Below are positions 1-11,858 of a stretch of 64,000 bases of DNA, one piece after another. The translations under genes were made by a program, and so were the position numbers. This DNA comes from Epichloe hybrida (taxonomy: Eukaryota; Ascomycota; Sordariomycetes; Hypocreales; Clavicipitaceae). Under the pieces are notes generated by a model. It ran no database searches. It saw only the letters and a list, made by a program, of their open reading frames with translations, and had not been told where the DNA came from. The stretch lies in contig JAFEKR010000020.1 of NCBI GenBank assembly GCA_019022495.1, positions 310,001 to 374,000 on the forward strand, written 5' to 3'. Each line of letters begins with the position of its first letter. Positions within the stretch are counted from its first letter, which is position 1.

Positions 1-1187
1 ACCACAAGACTCTCCCTGGAATATTCCGTTTTCAAACGCGAAGTCGAATCTACGATAGCAGGCGAAGAGGATAATAAATTTTGATGAAGTAAGTAATTGC
101 AGTTACTTTCACTAGTTTCTGGTCGGGACCGGTCGTCCGAAGATTGCTCGGATGAGGATTCACCAATAACCTCGATATTGAGCTGCGTTGACGTAGCTGA
201 CATCTGCTCTGGGTCTCTTGTATCGAATGTCATAAAATGTTGCGTTTTCCGGGGGCATGGAGATTCGTCTGTGAGTGTTCTATGGTTGGTCATCTCGGGC
301 AGCGTGAAGGTTGATTGATATGACTGAGAATATCGTTTCGAGGTGAGATTGTCTGATTGACTAGGACCGCCGTGTGAAGAGCCAGAAGCCGTGAGCTCCC
401 TTTTCAAGTATGGGCCAGCTAGACAGGGAGCATCATGCAAAACTTGATCCCTCGTCTGCGAGGCGCTGTTCGGAACCTTGCGCAAGCCTCCAATGAATTG
501 GTAATTCCACGGCGACGAGGACTCATTAACATGACTGCTAGCAGATGGCAAGGGCGAAAGGTCCCCAGAACAAGGTTGAGAGAGCTCTTGAAGAGTCGTC
601 AGTGGAGAGCTGGGCTGCTCTTCGGTGAATGAGTCAGAGACTGTCCTGTGTATTGAGGAACTTGGGGCGGTAGACGAGCGCCGTGGTGAACGCAACGATT
701 CTGTTGTGGAGGTCGACGGGTGGGCTTGAGGAAGCAGAATGAATGTCTTGTCAGAGTTGACAGTAATTACCCTGTTGGCGCGACGACTTGAAGGTGAAGG
801 AGAGGCCGGAGTAAGCGGGGGGGACTCGACAACGGAGTTTGGACACGGGCTCGCGACATCATCAGATTCGGTAGCAACATCAGGATGTACATCATTCCGG
901 GACCTCAAATCCGCACTTAGCGGCGCACCAAGCGGCGTTTGGAGACCAGGCTCGACTCGCAGATTTGGGCTGGGCGCAACATCATAGGCGCCTTCACAAG
1001 CTCGGTCCTGGGCTGAGAAGGAAGGTGACGGTGAACATGCTGCATAAGAGACTGGACGAGAGGATGCCGAGCCGTCAGAGCTAAACCTGGGTGGACTATA
1101 AGGCACGACGCGAATTCGTAGTCTGTCGGGGTCCAAAGAAGTGTGCTGGTTGAGGGCTTTCCTATGCTTCGATGGAGAACCAGGCAT
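1..1187 (-). CDS. Unknown disordered protein, N-terminal part (runs off left edge)
   Basis: An open frame on the minus strand starts at an ATG at 1187-1185 (MPGSPSKHRKALNQ) and stays open to base 1, about 395 codons with no stop. The product is rich in Ser, Pro, Thr and Arg and has no recognisable fold, membrane segment or signal peptide. A short segment reading SPWNYQFIGGLRKVP, about two thirds of the way in, looks more ordered than the rest. Family unknown. The long open frame, plausible codon use and lack of in-frame stops make it more credible than the overlapping shadow frames on either strand. The 3' end and any later introns lie outside the window. Confidence 0.6.
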   Translation of the reverse strand, partial: MPGSPSKHRKALNQHTSLDPDRLRIRVVPYSPPRFSSDGSASSRPVSYAACSPSPSFSAQDRACEGAYDVAPSPNLRVEPGLQTPLGAPLSADLRSRNDVHPDVATESDDVASPCPNSVVESPPLTPASPSPSSRRANRVITVNSDKTFILLPQAHPSTSTTESLRSPRRSSTAPSSSIHRTVSDSFTEEQPSSPLTTLQELSQPCSGDLSPLPSASSHVNESSSPWNYQFIGGLRKVPNSASQTRDQVLHDAPCLAGPYLKRELTASGSSHGGPSQSDNLTSKRYSQSYQSTFTLPEMTNHRTLTDESPCPRKTQHFMTFDTRDPEQMSATSTQLNIEVIGESSSEQSSDDRSRPETSESNCNYLLHQNLLSSSPAIVDSTSRLKTEYSRESLV

Positions 1188-3277
1188 TGTCGTGCTAGAC
1201 AGTTTTGGCTTTGCCAAGAACGTCCAGGAACATAACCCCGGGTGGAAAATGAGCGCAATTTTTGTTAAAGCGATTTGAGGCCAATGGTAGGAGGATTGAA
1301 TTTCAGTGGAGGGAAGCCTTTAATATGATTAAGCAGTCCTCTCTGTTGCCGTACCGAGTGTTGAGATCCGTCGTCAAGTCAAGGTAGAAACGGCCAGCTC
1401 GTCACTGATCTGATGAGAGGCAATTGATTTCTTGCTTCACTTTCCTCTTTCCTACCCCAGGAATTGGATAATTGATAAGAGAGAACGGCAACAGAGCCGA
1501 TCCAGGATTCGATATTGGAATTAGAGCGAGCGGGTGCCTGTTGATATAAGGCGAAATACTTGAAAGGTGCCGATAATGCTCACGGGGTCGTTTTTTTCGT
1601 CGAATACAGACAGTAAGTATTACACGAAGTTGAAACTTGACGGTAGGGGAAAATCAAAAGATTAATTAGTTTAAAAGAGAGTATTGAGTGAAACAAAAAT
1701 AGACAGAAACAACGATAAAGTAGGCAAAGAAAGAATACAGTCGGGGAAGGTGAAAGGAAATATCTGGCACCCCTACAGGATTTATTGTACGAGGCAGAAG
1801 AACGACCGCCCCGTAGCCCACCGCCATCATCCTGGATATCCGAATGGATGGTGGATGTATGTACCGAGGCGATTCCACTCGTGAGAGGAAAGCGCTAAAG
1901 GAGAGCTGGTCGGTCTCCTCGACTCTTCTTGCGACAAAGGGGATGCACTACACGCCCGACGGCGCTACAGTGCATGGGGAAACCCCAAGAAACCCCCTGC
2001 CGATGGCTTTGTCTGGCTTTACTCAGGTGGCAGAACCAGGACGGGTTGACCGCCAGGACACGATGAGAAAGCCATGGCGGGGCGGGGCCAAAATCTGGAT
2101 TGAGCCATTTGCAAAGGGCCAGCGTGCATCAGTAGTGGGTGTAGTTTAATAACGTCCTGCACGATGGCTTGTCCCACAGAGTCCGTAAGGGGGGAGTTGC
2201 ATGAGGAAATTGCGTATGACTTGGCCTAATGTTTTTTTTCCTGACAAAGACACATCACGCTGGCTGGCTGCGCAGAATCGAACGTCAATGCCACACTTTC
2301 AGCGACGATGGTGGCGGTAACAAATCGAGGCTGGGGTAATATCTGAATCTGCTCGAGTATGTAATGACTCCTGAGATGGAGCCACATCTGTCTGATTCGA
2401 TGATTTGTCGTGGTGCCTCTGCGGCATGGGTGGGGCAGAAGGGCAAAGGTTGATCTACGATGCCGAAACACGACTAAATGTTGCTCCGTTACGTAGAGTG
2501 AGACACTGGTCCAGACCCGCATGGCCAACTTGCTCGCGATAACTGGGACGGCGCGTCGCGTGCTGGCTGTCCAATCAAAGACACCTCTGTTTGCGCACGC
2601 AAAGAACTTGCGCCTCGCCGCTTTTCAACGAAAGAGAATGCCCCTCCGCTGTTATTGTCATATTAACTGATCCATCCATAGGAGCCCATAGGAGCTCAAT
2701 TTCAAACTCCGGACCAACTCAAACAAGTATTGTGAATAAAGGCCAGTGCATTTCAAATTCAGACCAAAGAGGCCGACTCGCTAATCAAAGTCTTGGCGCT
2801 TGGTGATGGCTGACAAATGAATGCCACGGAAATATCGCCATTTATTAGTAAGACTCGCTGAGGGCGTCAGTCAACTCGTCCTTCCCCTGCTTATAGCTAT
2901 CCCGCTTTAATTCCGTTCGCTTCGCATAAGAACGGTGTTTTTGCAGACAATTTTGAATCCAGTGCAGGAGGCGTTCGATCCGTGAAGATTTTGGCACCAT
3001 CCAAGAATTTTTTAGTGAGGGTGGCAGAGGCGATATTACCATTATTGTCTACGGAGTACTCCGTACCCGGCTGTTGTCAAGTCGTATTGCATGCTCAGCG
3101 GCCCACTTTGCCCATCCAACCCCGTGGGCTGGCTTTCCGAGCGCAATCTGTAACATTGTACATACAAAGGCCAGGAGCTTTTCAGTATCACCTTCAGCAG
3201 TCCATCCATTCGTCTGTCTTAAAACACCTGGCAGCATATTTAGAAAGAGGGATTGCATCCCAAACTTTGTCGCGTCA
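1188..3277. other. Intergenic region upstream of the unknown gene and RCE1
   Basis: These 2.1 kb between two divergent genes should hold both promoters. Only short overlapping frames with alternative starts occur here and none resembles a known family. A perfect 16-bp palindrome, tacggagtactccgta, lies at 3050-3065. Nothing else recognised. Confidence 0.5.
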
Positions 3278-4377
3278 ATGGACAGAGGGTTGAATGCCTC
3301 TTTGCACGAGCCTGACCTTTCACAATTTCGTGCATTTGGCCTGCTGGTGAGTCAACGAATATTGTAGCGTCATGCAAGAGTCTATTGACCCAGAACAAAT
3401 ACCATTTCATTTTTGCTATACGAGGCTAACGCATTCGCACCTTTGGTGATAAACAGATTGCTTACTGCCTCACATATGTTTTACCGCTTTACGCATCCCC
3501 TGCTACCAGAGCCGTCGCAGGTCGTCCTCGAGATGCACCAGAAGCCATCCGTGCTAGAATACGTTCAGTATCCCTTTCTACCGCTTTATGCTCCTTGATC
3601 ACTTTTGTTCTCGTAAAAAGGTCACCGATTTCTCTTAACGTCTCGCCATGGAATTTAATGGGATATTGGCCCATTGGAATGGTTGAGGCTGGCAAAACAG
3701 TGCTCCTGACAGGTCTTCTATTCTTAGGACCTTTATATGAGTGCCTTCTCATTGAAGGTAACTGGAGAAGTTGGTCATCTCTGGACCCCTTGAAGCAGGT
3801 CTGGTCTGACTTGGCTGTATGGAGGAATATGGTGGCAGTATGACCACCCCCTGAACCATGCGAGCTCTGTCAACTAATGTCGATTGAACAGGGCCCTATA
3901 ACGGAAGAATGTCTCTTCCGCTCTTCTGCTGTACCCTTATTATTAATGGCTGGGTGCAATAGGAAAAGCATCATATTCCTCTCACCCTTGGTTTTTGGTC
4001 TCGCGCATCTTCATCATTTCTACGAATTCCGTGTCACACATCCCCGGACTCAACTAGGCGTAGCTGTTGCACGGTCTGTATTTCAGCTCTCATACACAAC
4101 GGTATTCGGAGCCTACGCTACATTCTTATTCCTGCGTACCGGGTCGCTTCTAGCTGTCGTAGCCGTTCACACGTTTTGCAACTCTATGGGCCTTCCCCGT
4201 GTTTGGGGCCTATTGGAACCGTATTGGCTAATTGGCGGGAGTGATTATCAGAAGATATCGGCATTGAAGTGGACTATACCGTATTATGTTTTGCTTCTGG
4301 GTGGTTTATTTCTATGGTGGCAAAATTTGCTATCATTAACTACGTCGTCAACCGCTCTATTTACCCTCGAGCTGTAA
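3278..4377 (+). CDS. RCE1: CAAX prenyl protease 2 (Rce1), type II CAAX endopeptidase
   Basis: Removes the last three residues from prenylated CAAX proteins such as Ras and a-factor type pheromones, in the ER membrane. Exons 3278-3346, 3457-3837 and 3892-4377 give 311 residues, close to yeast Rce1. Introns are 110 and 54 nt, both phase 0. The family's catalytic motifs are present: GPITEECLFR at about residues 151-160 (Glu pair), AHLHH at about 188-192, and AVHTFCN at about 241-247. Several hydrophobic membrane segments surround them. The start MDRGLNAS was chosen because exon 1 splices in phase to IAYCLTYVLPLY, the conserved first membrane segment. An in-frame upstream start at 3074 cannot be excluded. 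The family call is firm; the exact N-terminus is less so. It converges on MMM1. Confidence 0.88.
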
Positions 4378-4637
4378 ATTTAGGTTAATATCGGCAGATA
4401 CCATCCACCGTGAGACGCTATACACGTATGTAGACATGATGTGTTATTAATGATCGTCTTCTTATTTAATATTGCATACATATGTATCATCATATGATGA
4501 GACTTCTTTATTGTTTTACATAGCCATAGCAATGTTGCCTCTCGGCATGAAAGTTTACCTATGTTACCAACATGGGTCGACCCCTGAACAGGGCCGAGGC
4601 TAGTTGAAGAAGCCGTCTACATGTATAGTGTCTCGCG

Positions 4638-5931
4638 TTACGCATTTGGTTTCGTAATTGGAGCTGAACATGTCATTGCTGGTTCATCTTCATCCTTAGC
4701 GGGGCGGCGGTGCCTAAGTGATGTCGAGTCAAGTTTGTCATCTTCGAGAGAATTATCTCGTCGCCTTGTTGGATCATCCCTCGCATCACGACTGATATCT
4801 TTACCTTTGGACCGGCCGATGGATAGCCCTCCGTCAGGAACAGAATCATCCGGTCCCCGGGTGTTTTTTTTTTTAGGCCACAAGCTCGGAAGGGCGATCT
4901 CCTGGAAGCGAGGCTCAACGGCACGTTCATCGAACCATCTGTGCAATCTAGCCTCAACCAACTGAGCAATTTTAGGGACATCCTGCAAACGCGATCTGCT
5001 ACCGAGTAGACTCCGGATGGAGAAGTCCAGTCGATAGTCATCCAGAAAACTAAAGGTCATCATAGTTGGTGTCGACTGGGACGGATTGCTAGGGATAAAT
5101 GATATCGATAATGTTCCACTGAACCGGACAACCGAAACGGCGAGCGCGACGGGCAGAATAGCTGATAGTCTTTTTGGGTAGTTGAGGAGGAGTTTCGTTT
5201 CCACAGCAAGCGTAAGCATGTCGCTCAAGTCCACGTCCATGCGGGCTTGCAGTCTCGTTCCATCTCGAGCAGCAGTGGCAGCGTCAAATTTGATGCCGTT
5301 TCCCAGAGTCAACCCGTCTTCGTCCACTGGAATGATACGACAATTACTGAGGATAGGGAAGTCTTCACCTAAACTTAACTGTGTTACGCGGATGTCGTCT
5401 ACAAAGTCGGGACGTGATGTTCCATTGAGTGCTTTAGTCAAAGAACTGAGAATCGCATCATCATGTTGCGCATCGCTTCTGAACTGCGCAATTGTCTGAG
5501 CAATAAGTACATTGAACCAATCGAGACTCTCTGGTTGGTGACTGTCCACATTGTAGTAGGTCTTGCTTAGTATCGAGCCTATGGTCAGTGCTGGTGGATT
5601 TCGAAGCACATTGGATTTTTTCCGTTTCAGTGTCTGCTCTTGTCTTTGATTAGGGCTTCGCAGTCTCAACAAAGATTGCTTGTGCGTGAGAGTCCTGGAT
5701 CGTCGTTCTGTGGCCCGCAAAGACGCGGTTTCGTCTGGAGATGGCGGATCCCCAAAGATGAAAAATTTTATGAACGCTGCAAGTATCAGAACGACGGACA
5801 GTTGGCCGACTACAAGGCCCTGGGTGAATGAAAGTCTGTACAGACATCAGTTTCCATATCCATTATGTTGTTTCTAACCAGACACGCACTAACGTTGGTT
5901 CTGATCTGGGAGGACAGATATCTGGTGTCAT
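4638..5931 (-). CDS. MMM1: Maintenance of mitochondrial morphology protein 1 (ERMES subunit)
   Basis: ER-anchored subunit of the ERMES complex (Mmm1-Mdm10-Mdm12-Mdm34) that tethers ER to mitochondria and moves phospholipids through its SMP domain. Exons 5931-5894 and 5835-4638 are separated by a 58-nt phase-2 intron with donor gttagt and acceptor tacag. The product is 411 residues. The short lumenal start [16 protein letters not shown] is followed by one membrane segment at about residues 18-40 ([18 protein letters not shown]). The SMP domain spans about 113-338, from [18 protein letters not shown] to [11 protein letters not shown]. The charged C-terminal tail is variable in this family. The tiny first exon is needed to recover the conserved [15 protein letters not shown] block. 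Its promoter is shared with VPS45 on the other strand. Confidence 0.95.
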
Positions 5932-6370
5932 TTTTTGTGCTCACTACCGGGCAAATATGTACTTCACGATCTAGAGAGAGCGCATTCAAGGTTGAGATTT
6001 AAAGCCCACAGTCGAGTTAGGTATTGAGCTAAATAATGCATAGCATATAGAGAGGTTATTGACAGGGGTCCGGATGACAGCGTTTATGAATATAGCGGGT
6101 TGGTCATATGCAGATATCCAAACTTATCCAAACACATAGGGGCCGAACCGTGAGTCCGTGACGTACACCGCGAATTATGCAAAGAAACCCTTTCGGAAGC
6201 TTTCACACTCGTCTTCCCTGCTTTGCTTGTACATCACTCTCCTGGGATTCTTAGTATTCTACGCATAGTTTTCTCACAAATTCTTTAAAACTGAATACGG
6301 ACGCTTGACCTGGGAAATATTGTTATGACCCAGTGGGTCTGGTGAACGCTGCGGCGTCCATACAGCCGAC
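5932..6370. promoter_or_regulatory. Bidirectional intergenic region, MMM1 and VPS45
   Basis: This 439-bp gap separates the divergent starts of MMM1 and VPS45 and must contain both promoters. No specific operator or TATA box can be supported. Confidence 0.6.
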
Positions 6371-8158
6371 ATGGACATCTCACAGGCTGTGGCCAACTAT
6401 ATTTCAAAAATAGTCATGCCTTCTGGAGAAATCTCTTCTTCCAAGATGAAGATACTACTGTTGGATAATGAAACAGTGTCCATTGTCTCGACTGCCGTGA
6501 CTCAGTCATCGCTTCTGAATCACGAGGTGTATCTTATTGATCGTCTAGACAATGCGAGCCGCGAGAGGATGCGTCATCTTCGCTGTATATGCCTAGTGCG
6601 TCCATCGCCCAACACCATACAGCTGTTGATAGATGAGCTTCGGGAACCTAGATACGGCGAGTATCATCTGTTTTTCACCAACGTGGTCAAAAAATCGTCT
6701 TTGGAGCGTCTCGCGGAAGCAGACGACCATGAAATTGTCAAGGTCGTTCAGGAGCATTTCGCCGATTACACCGTCATCAATCCCGATTTATTTTCCCTCT
6801 CAGTGTCACTGCCACAGCGACGTATATGGGGCTCAAACCCAGACAACTGGAACCCGGAATCTCTTCAAAGATGCGCGGATGGTCTGCTCGCACTTTTATT
6901 GTCCTTGAAAAAACGGCCAGTCATACGTTATGAGAAAAGTAGCCCGATGGCCAAAAAACTTGCATCAGAAGTGCGTTACTTGATGTCACAGGAGGAGCAA
7001 CTTTTCGACTTTCGAAAAGTTGATACCCCACCGGTTCTTCTTGTTTTGGACAGACGAGAGGACTCTGTGACGCCGCTACTTACTCAGTGGACATATCAAG
7101 CTATGGTCCATCACCTTATCGGTATTCAAAATGGTCGTGTTGACCTGAGTGATGTACCTGACATACGGCCAGAGCTAAAAGAAATCGTTCTATCTCAAGA
7201 CCAGGACCCATTCTTCAAGAAAAACATGTTTCTTAATTTTGGCGACTTGGGCGGTACCATCAAAGACTACGTCGAACAATACCAGTCCAAGACCAAGAAC
7301 AACGCTCATATAGAGTCGATCTCTGATATGAAGCGATTCATAGAAGAATACCCGGAGTTCAGGAAGCTGTCTGGTAATGTTAGCAAGCATGTTACCCTAG
7401 TTTCTGAATTGAGTCGCAAGGTTGCAGCAGAATCTTTGCTGGAGGTCAGTGAGGTGGAGCAAAGCTTAGCTTGCAATGACAATCACAGTGTGGATCTGAA
7501 GGTCTGTCATCGCCTGATAACAAAACGTTTGTGTACATTTTGACGGCTAAGAACATAACAGAATATCCAAAAACTCATTCAAAACCCAAGGATCACAGCC
7601 CACGCCAAAGTCGGTCTAACAGCACTGTATGCACTACGATACTACAAGCACCAGTCGAACGCCGTTCCGATGCTTGTAGAATTGCTGGTCGCAGTAGGAG
7701 GAGTCTTGCCACAGCAGGCCGATTTAGTCCACAAGATTCTAATTTACCATTCTTCCCTTCATACATCACCCTCCCACAGCGGAATCACCGATATGTTCGA
7801 CTCGGTGGGCATATTTTCAGGGGCTTCGAGTCGATTCCGAGGCTTGAAGGGTGTAGAGAATGTCTATACACAACATACTTCACTTTTAGAAAGCACCCTA
7901 CAAAATCTCATAAAAGGTCGTTTGAGGGAGCAGCAGTATCCATTTTTAGAAAGTGGTGGCTCTACGAGAGACAAACCGCAAGATGTAATGGTTTTCATGA
8001 TAGGAGGCGCAACCTACGAAGAGGCTAGGATGATTGCTGGAATCAATGCCACAACTCCTGGCGTACGTGTTGTTTTAGGTGGCACATCAATTCACAATGC
8101 AGCCACCTTCTTGGAGGAAGTTAATGACGCAGTCAGCTCCTGGCCCGATGCTCGATGA
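6371..8158 (+). CDS. VPS45: Vacuolar protein sorting protein Vps45 (Sec1/Munc18 family)
   Basis: SM-family regulator that binds the syntaxin Tlg2/Pep12 class and controls SNARE assembly in Golgi-to-endosome traffic. Exons 6371-7501 and 7562-8158 are joined across a 60-nt phase-0 intron, giving 575 residues against 577 in yeast. The N-terminus MDISQAVANYISK and the blocks MKILLLDNETVSIVS, DRREDSVTPLLTQWTYQAMVH, CNDNHSVDLK and SGASSRFRGLKGVENVYTQH are typical of Vps45. The C-terminal FMIGGATYEEARMIAGIN is the SM-family end block. No truncation or frameshift. Confidence 0.96.
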
Positions 8159-8820
8159 TGCGCAGGCAAATAAACACGCAGGGTTGCAGAGAGGCGTGGC
8201 AAACAGAGAAGAAAGCTTACCGTGTAGTCTGGGGCGATAAGAGGCAATAGGAATACAACAGCTTTAGCCAATTAAATGCATTCATTACACAGTAGAAACA
8301 GCAATGACAAAGTTTGAGGACTCCAATAGTTAGATGGTACATCCCGCGTCATACCAGAAGTCTATAACTGTGTTTTTTTTCTCACGGATGTCAATTGTCC
8401 CGCTCGTGATATAGCGAGTATAATTTGCTGGTAGAAATCCGGCGTTGCCGCAACCATTGATGAGGGGGAAATATTGAAAATCAATAGATGGAAGGTACCA
8501 CACACTGTATCCTTTGCGTAGCCATTGAAAAGAGACCAAACTTACAACATTCACAACCGATAGCGACAGAAAAGGAAGGGAAAACTCTCATTATGCTGAC
8601 TTTTAGCTGTGATGATACTCCGTAGTTGATCCTAGGTTCAGAGAGGGAAGACCATGTGAGTGTGGACCCATAATTCATAGTGACCAACCTTTATTAATTC
8701 AACTGACCAACCTTAATTTCCGCGTCACACAAGATTATCCCTACAACGTCAGACGATCGAATATATTGCGATCGTTTCTAAGTTACGAAGCTTTCGATTG
8801 CTACTGTTAATCGCTCTTTA
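8159..8820. other. Intergenic region VPS45-MTO1
   Basis: 3' flank of VPS45 and promoter of MTO1. It carries one copy of a short dispersed repeat (8339-8470, listed separately). No gene seen. Confidence 0.5.
8339..8470. repeat. Short dispersed repeat, copy A
   Basis: Shares acatcccgcgtca with copy B (11602-11748). It shares caattgtccc and caaccattgatga with copy C (35159-35244), and tagaaatccg with both. All three copies lie in 3' flanking DNA. The family is unidentified: a SINE- or MITE-like remnant is possible, but no ends or target duplications are clear. Confidence 0.5.
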
Positions 8821-10947
8821 ATGCGTGCCCCGTTCCGTACAGCATGTGCTCGCTCCTTGCGACAACGGCCGCTAGTTTGCCTTCGACAATTCGCTACGGT
8901 AGTTAGTGGCAGGTTCGGCATTCTCATACCTGAAATGCTTCACTCACCTTCAGATTCATTGTGCTAACCTGTTTGCCAACAGATCATATGACGTTATTGT
9001 AATCGGTGGCGGTCACGCTGGAGCCGAGGCCTGTGCGGCTGCCGCAAGAACAGGGGCAAGGACGGCGCTGATAACTCCGAAAATCGAGAATATCGGAACC
9101 TGTTCTTGTAATCCTAGCTTTGGAGGTATCGGCAAAGGCACTATAGTTCGAGAGATTGATGCCCTTGATGGACTGGCAGGGAGAATTATCGACAAATCTG
9201 GCGTTCAATTTCATATGCTGAATCGCAGAAAAGGACCGGCTGTCTGGGTAGGGTGCCATTCGACAAAGACTTGAGTTTAGCAACATACTAACTACCACAA
9301 GGGTCCCCGCGCTCAAATCGATCGAGATCTATATAAACGGTACATGAGAGAGGAGCTAGAAACGTATCCGAATTTGTCAATCATTTTGGGAAGCGTGTCA
9401 GATGTGGTACTATCAGAGCTCGATGGTTCTTCAGGGAGTGGGAGAGTCAAGTCCATTACTGCCATTCGGCTTGAATCTGGTGAAACTCTTCCGGCAAACA
9501 AAGTCGTTATCACTACAGGCACTTTTTTGGGTGGTGAGATACACATCGGCCTCGAGAGCTATCCAGCTGGTCGGTTGGGGGAGAAAGCCACATCTGCCCT
9601 AAGCATGTCTTTACTTGCAAATGGCTTCAGCCTTGGGAGGCTCAAAACTGGAACGCCCCCACGGCTCAAAAGATCCACTATCAAATTTGAAGAACTGGAG
9701 ATTCAGACCGGGGATGAATCACCTATCCCATTCTCATTCTTGAACAATGGCGTTTCCGTTGTAGATCAGCTTACTTGCAGTATTACGCATACAAATGAGG
9801 CAACACATAAGGTCGTGCGAAATAACCTCAACAAAACTATTCACATCCGCGAGACGATAAAAGGACCAAGGTACTGTCCGTCGTTGGAGTCGAAGGTCGT
9901 TCGTTTTCCGGAGAAGGATAGACATATTGTTTGGCTTGAGCCCGAAGGATTTTGCAGTCCGGTCATTTATCCAAACGGACTTCAATGACTATACCTTCTG
10001 AGGCGCAGGAAGAGGCATTGCGAACCATCAAAGGGCTCGAACAAGTCGAAATGTTACAACCAGGATATGGGGTCGAGTACGACTATATTGACCCTAGGGG
10101 ACTTCGATCGACCCTCGAAACAAAGACTGTTCGGGGCTTGTACCTTGCCGGCCAAATAAATGGGACCACAGGATATGAAGAAGCCGCTGGTCAAGGAGTT
10201 GTGGCGGGTATCAATGCAGGCCGGGCAGCTCAGAATTTGAGTGAGGCATCGATTTCTCGGTCTGATGGTTACATTGGGATCATGATCGATGATCTGGTCA
10301 CAAAGGGTGTAACGGAACCTTATAGGATGTTTACATCCCGGAGTGAGTTTCGGATGGCTGCGAGAGCCGACAATGCTGACCTTCGACTCACCGAAAAAGG
10401 CCGAGCCTGGGGCGTGGTGTCTGATAAACGCTGGACTTCGTTTTCAGATCAACGTCGGCAGATCAAAGACCTCATGAAGTCTCTGGAATCAGTGTGCCTG
10501 ACGTCAGCTCAGTGGAGCGAACACGGTTATGACGTAAGAAAAAACTCGCGCCGTCGAACGGGACTCGACATCTTGCGACTGTCAAATACTGGCGCTCGTA
10601 TAGATATGGAGAGACTGGGTGCTTTAATTCCTGATTTCGAAAACTTTCCTCCTCGCATCAGAGATCGTGTGGTCATTGAGGCTACATACGCGCCCTATGT
10701 TAAGATGCAAGCTGCGGAGAGATATCAGTTTGCTCATGACGAGAGTTACCGCCTTCCAGTGAATCTCGATTATGATGTCATTCCGGGACTTGCCTTGTTC
10801 GAAAAGGAAGTATTAAACGTCACACGCCCTGAGACCCTAGCGCAAGCTCGTCGAATTGAAGGTGTGACTCCGGCCGGAACTGTTAGGCTGCTAGCTTATA
10901 TCCGGAGACGATCTGCAAGCAGGAACACAGAATTGGACCAGCAATGA
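8821..10947 (+). CDS. MTO1: Mitochondrial tRNA uridine-modifying enzyme Mto1 (MnmG/GidA family), with a -1 frameshift
   Basis: FAD enzyme that, with Mss1 (MnmE), modifies U34 of mitochondrial tRNAs. Exons are 8821-8912, 8983-9247 and 9302-10947; introns are 70 nt (phase 2) and 54 nt (phase 0). Exon 1 encodes an Arg-rich mitochondrial presequence ([17 protein letters not shown]). FAD motif [10 protein letters not shown] follows at about residue 37, then [37 protein letters not shown] and [17 protein letters not shown]. Restored length is about 667 residues against 669 in yeast. The frame breaks near 9980-9988. After IYPNG the frame reads CTT CAA TGA, whereas the conserved SMTIP continues one base off, so one base is missing. 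Either a real mutation or a sequence error; both flanks remain well conserved. Confidence 0.92.
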
Positions 10948-11858
10948 GGCTTCTGGGTACTGAGCTTTTGGCAATATTTGGACTTTTCCAACAGGTGAAA
11001 AGAGTTTCGCTGCCCTATTAGCATTGGATAGAGTTCAAAATGCAAGAGCAACCAGCCGCGATCGCACAGAATAGTATCACATCATCCGTTTGCGATACAC
11101 GCCAGTCTTTCCATGTACATACACCCAATGTATATGCATACTACCAGAAGGTACCAGGGGTCTGTGGAGGTTTTGTCAATGAACGATACAGCTTTTCTCC
11201 GTAGCAATACCAATGTCTTAACATCGGCGTATTTGTTTATGTATGTTCTAACCATTAATTTCAAAGTTTTTTGTGAGCTCTTGAATGGTTATTATTAACA
11301 TATTAGAGTTAGATATACGTATTCCTTATGTATAAGATGTGCTAGCTATACCTAGCCAGGTGAGAATTAACTAACTTTGAAGATAACATGTTGCGTAATA
11401 TGAGATAGCCTAGAACAGAGTTAAGAGCCGCAGAGTGCCATGAATTGCGATAAAGTTCGCTTTGGAAGCGATGACTCTACGACCACATTAATGCTGACTT
11501 GACAGATGCACAAGGATGTATGTTCTTAAAATTGAAACTTTTCGCCAACTTTGACATTGACCTCTCAGTATCCCGCAGCCTCTAAATTCCCACGCTAGGT
11601 CACATCCCGCGTCACATTGGGAGTATATTACTGGTGATTTATTACTTGGATATTAGTTACTCCCCCGGGCTGGGTATTGCTGGTAATAACAAATTAGTAA
11701 ACGTCTGTAGAAATCCGATCGGTTGACCATTATTGATGGGGGGGGGGATCTCTTACAATGATTGCCATTTGATTCAAGTCATTTGACATCGGTGCAGACT
11801 ACTGTTAAGCTGTGCCAGTCTTGAAGCAGGCTCGCCAGTAAATCAGTGTAGAACACTC
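10948..11858. other. Convergent 3' region MTO1-CRD1
   Basis: AT-rich 3' flanks of two convergent genes. It includes copy B of the short dispersed repeat and an 11-base G run near 11739-11748. No gene recognised. Confidence 0.5.
11602..11748. repeat. Short dispersed repeat, copy B
   Basis: Begins cacatcccgcgtcacat and ends near tgtagaaatccgatc followed by ttgaccattattgatg and a G run. It is related to copies A and C over the same order of blocks, with many point differences. No target-site duplication identified. Confidence 0.5.

Noticed and set aside
917..1258. Open frame of 113 codons on the minus strand
   Set aside because: It overlaps, in another frame, the longer uninterrupted frame starting at 1187 that runs off the left edge; composition favours the latter.
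9952..9990. Independent start of a separate downstream gene at 9952
   Set aside because: The start is TTG inside the MTO1 frame and the product is the C-terminal half of MnmG; a frameshift in one gene is simpler than two genes.
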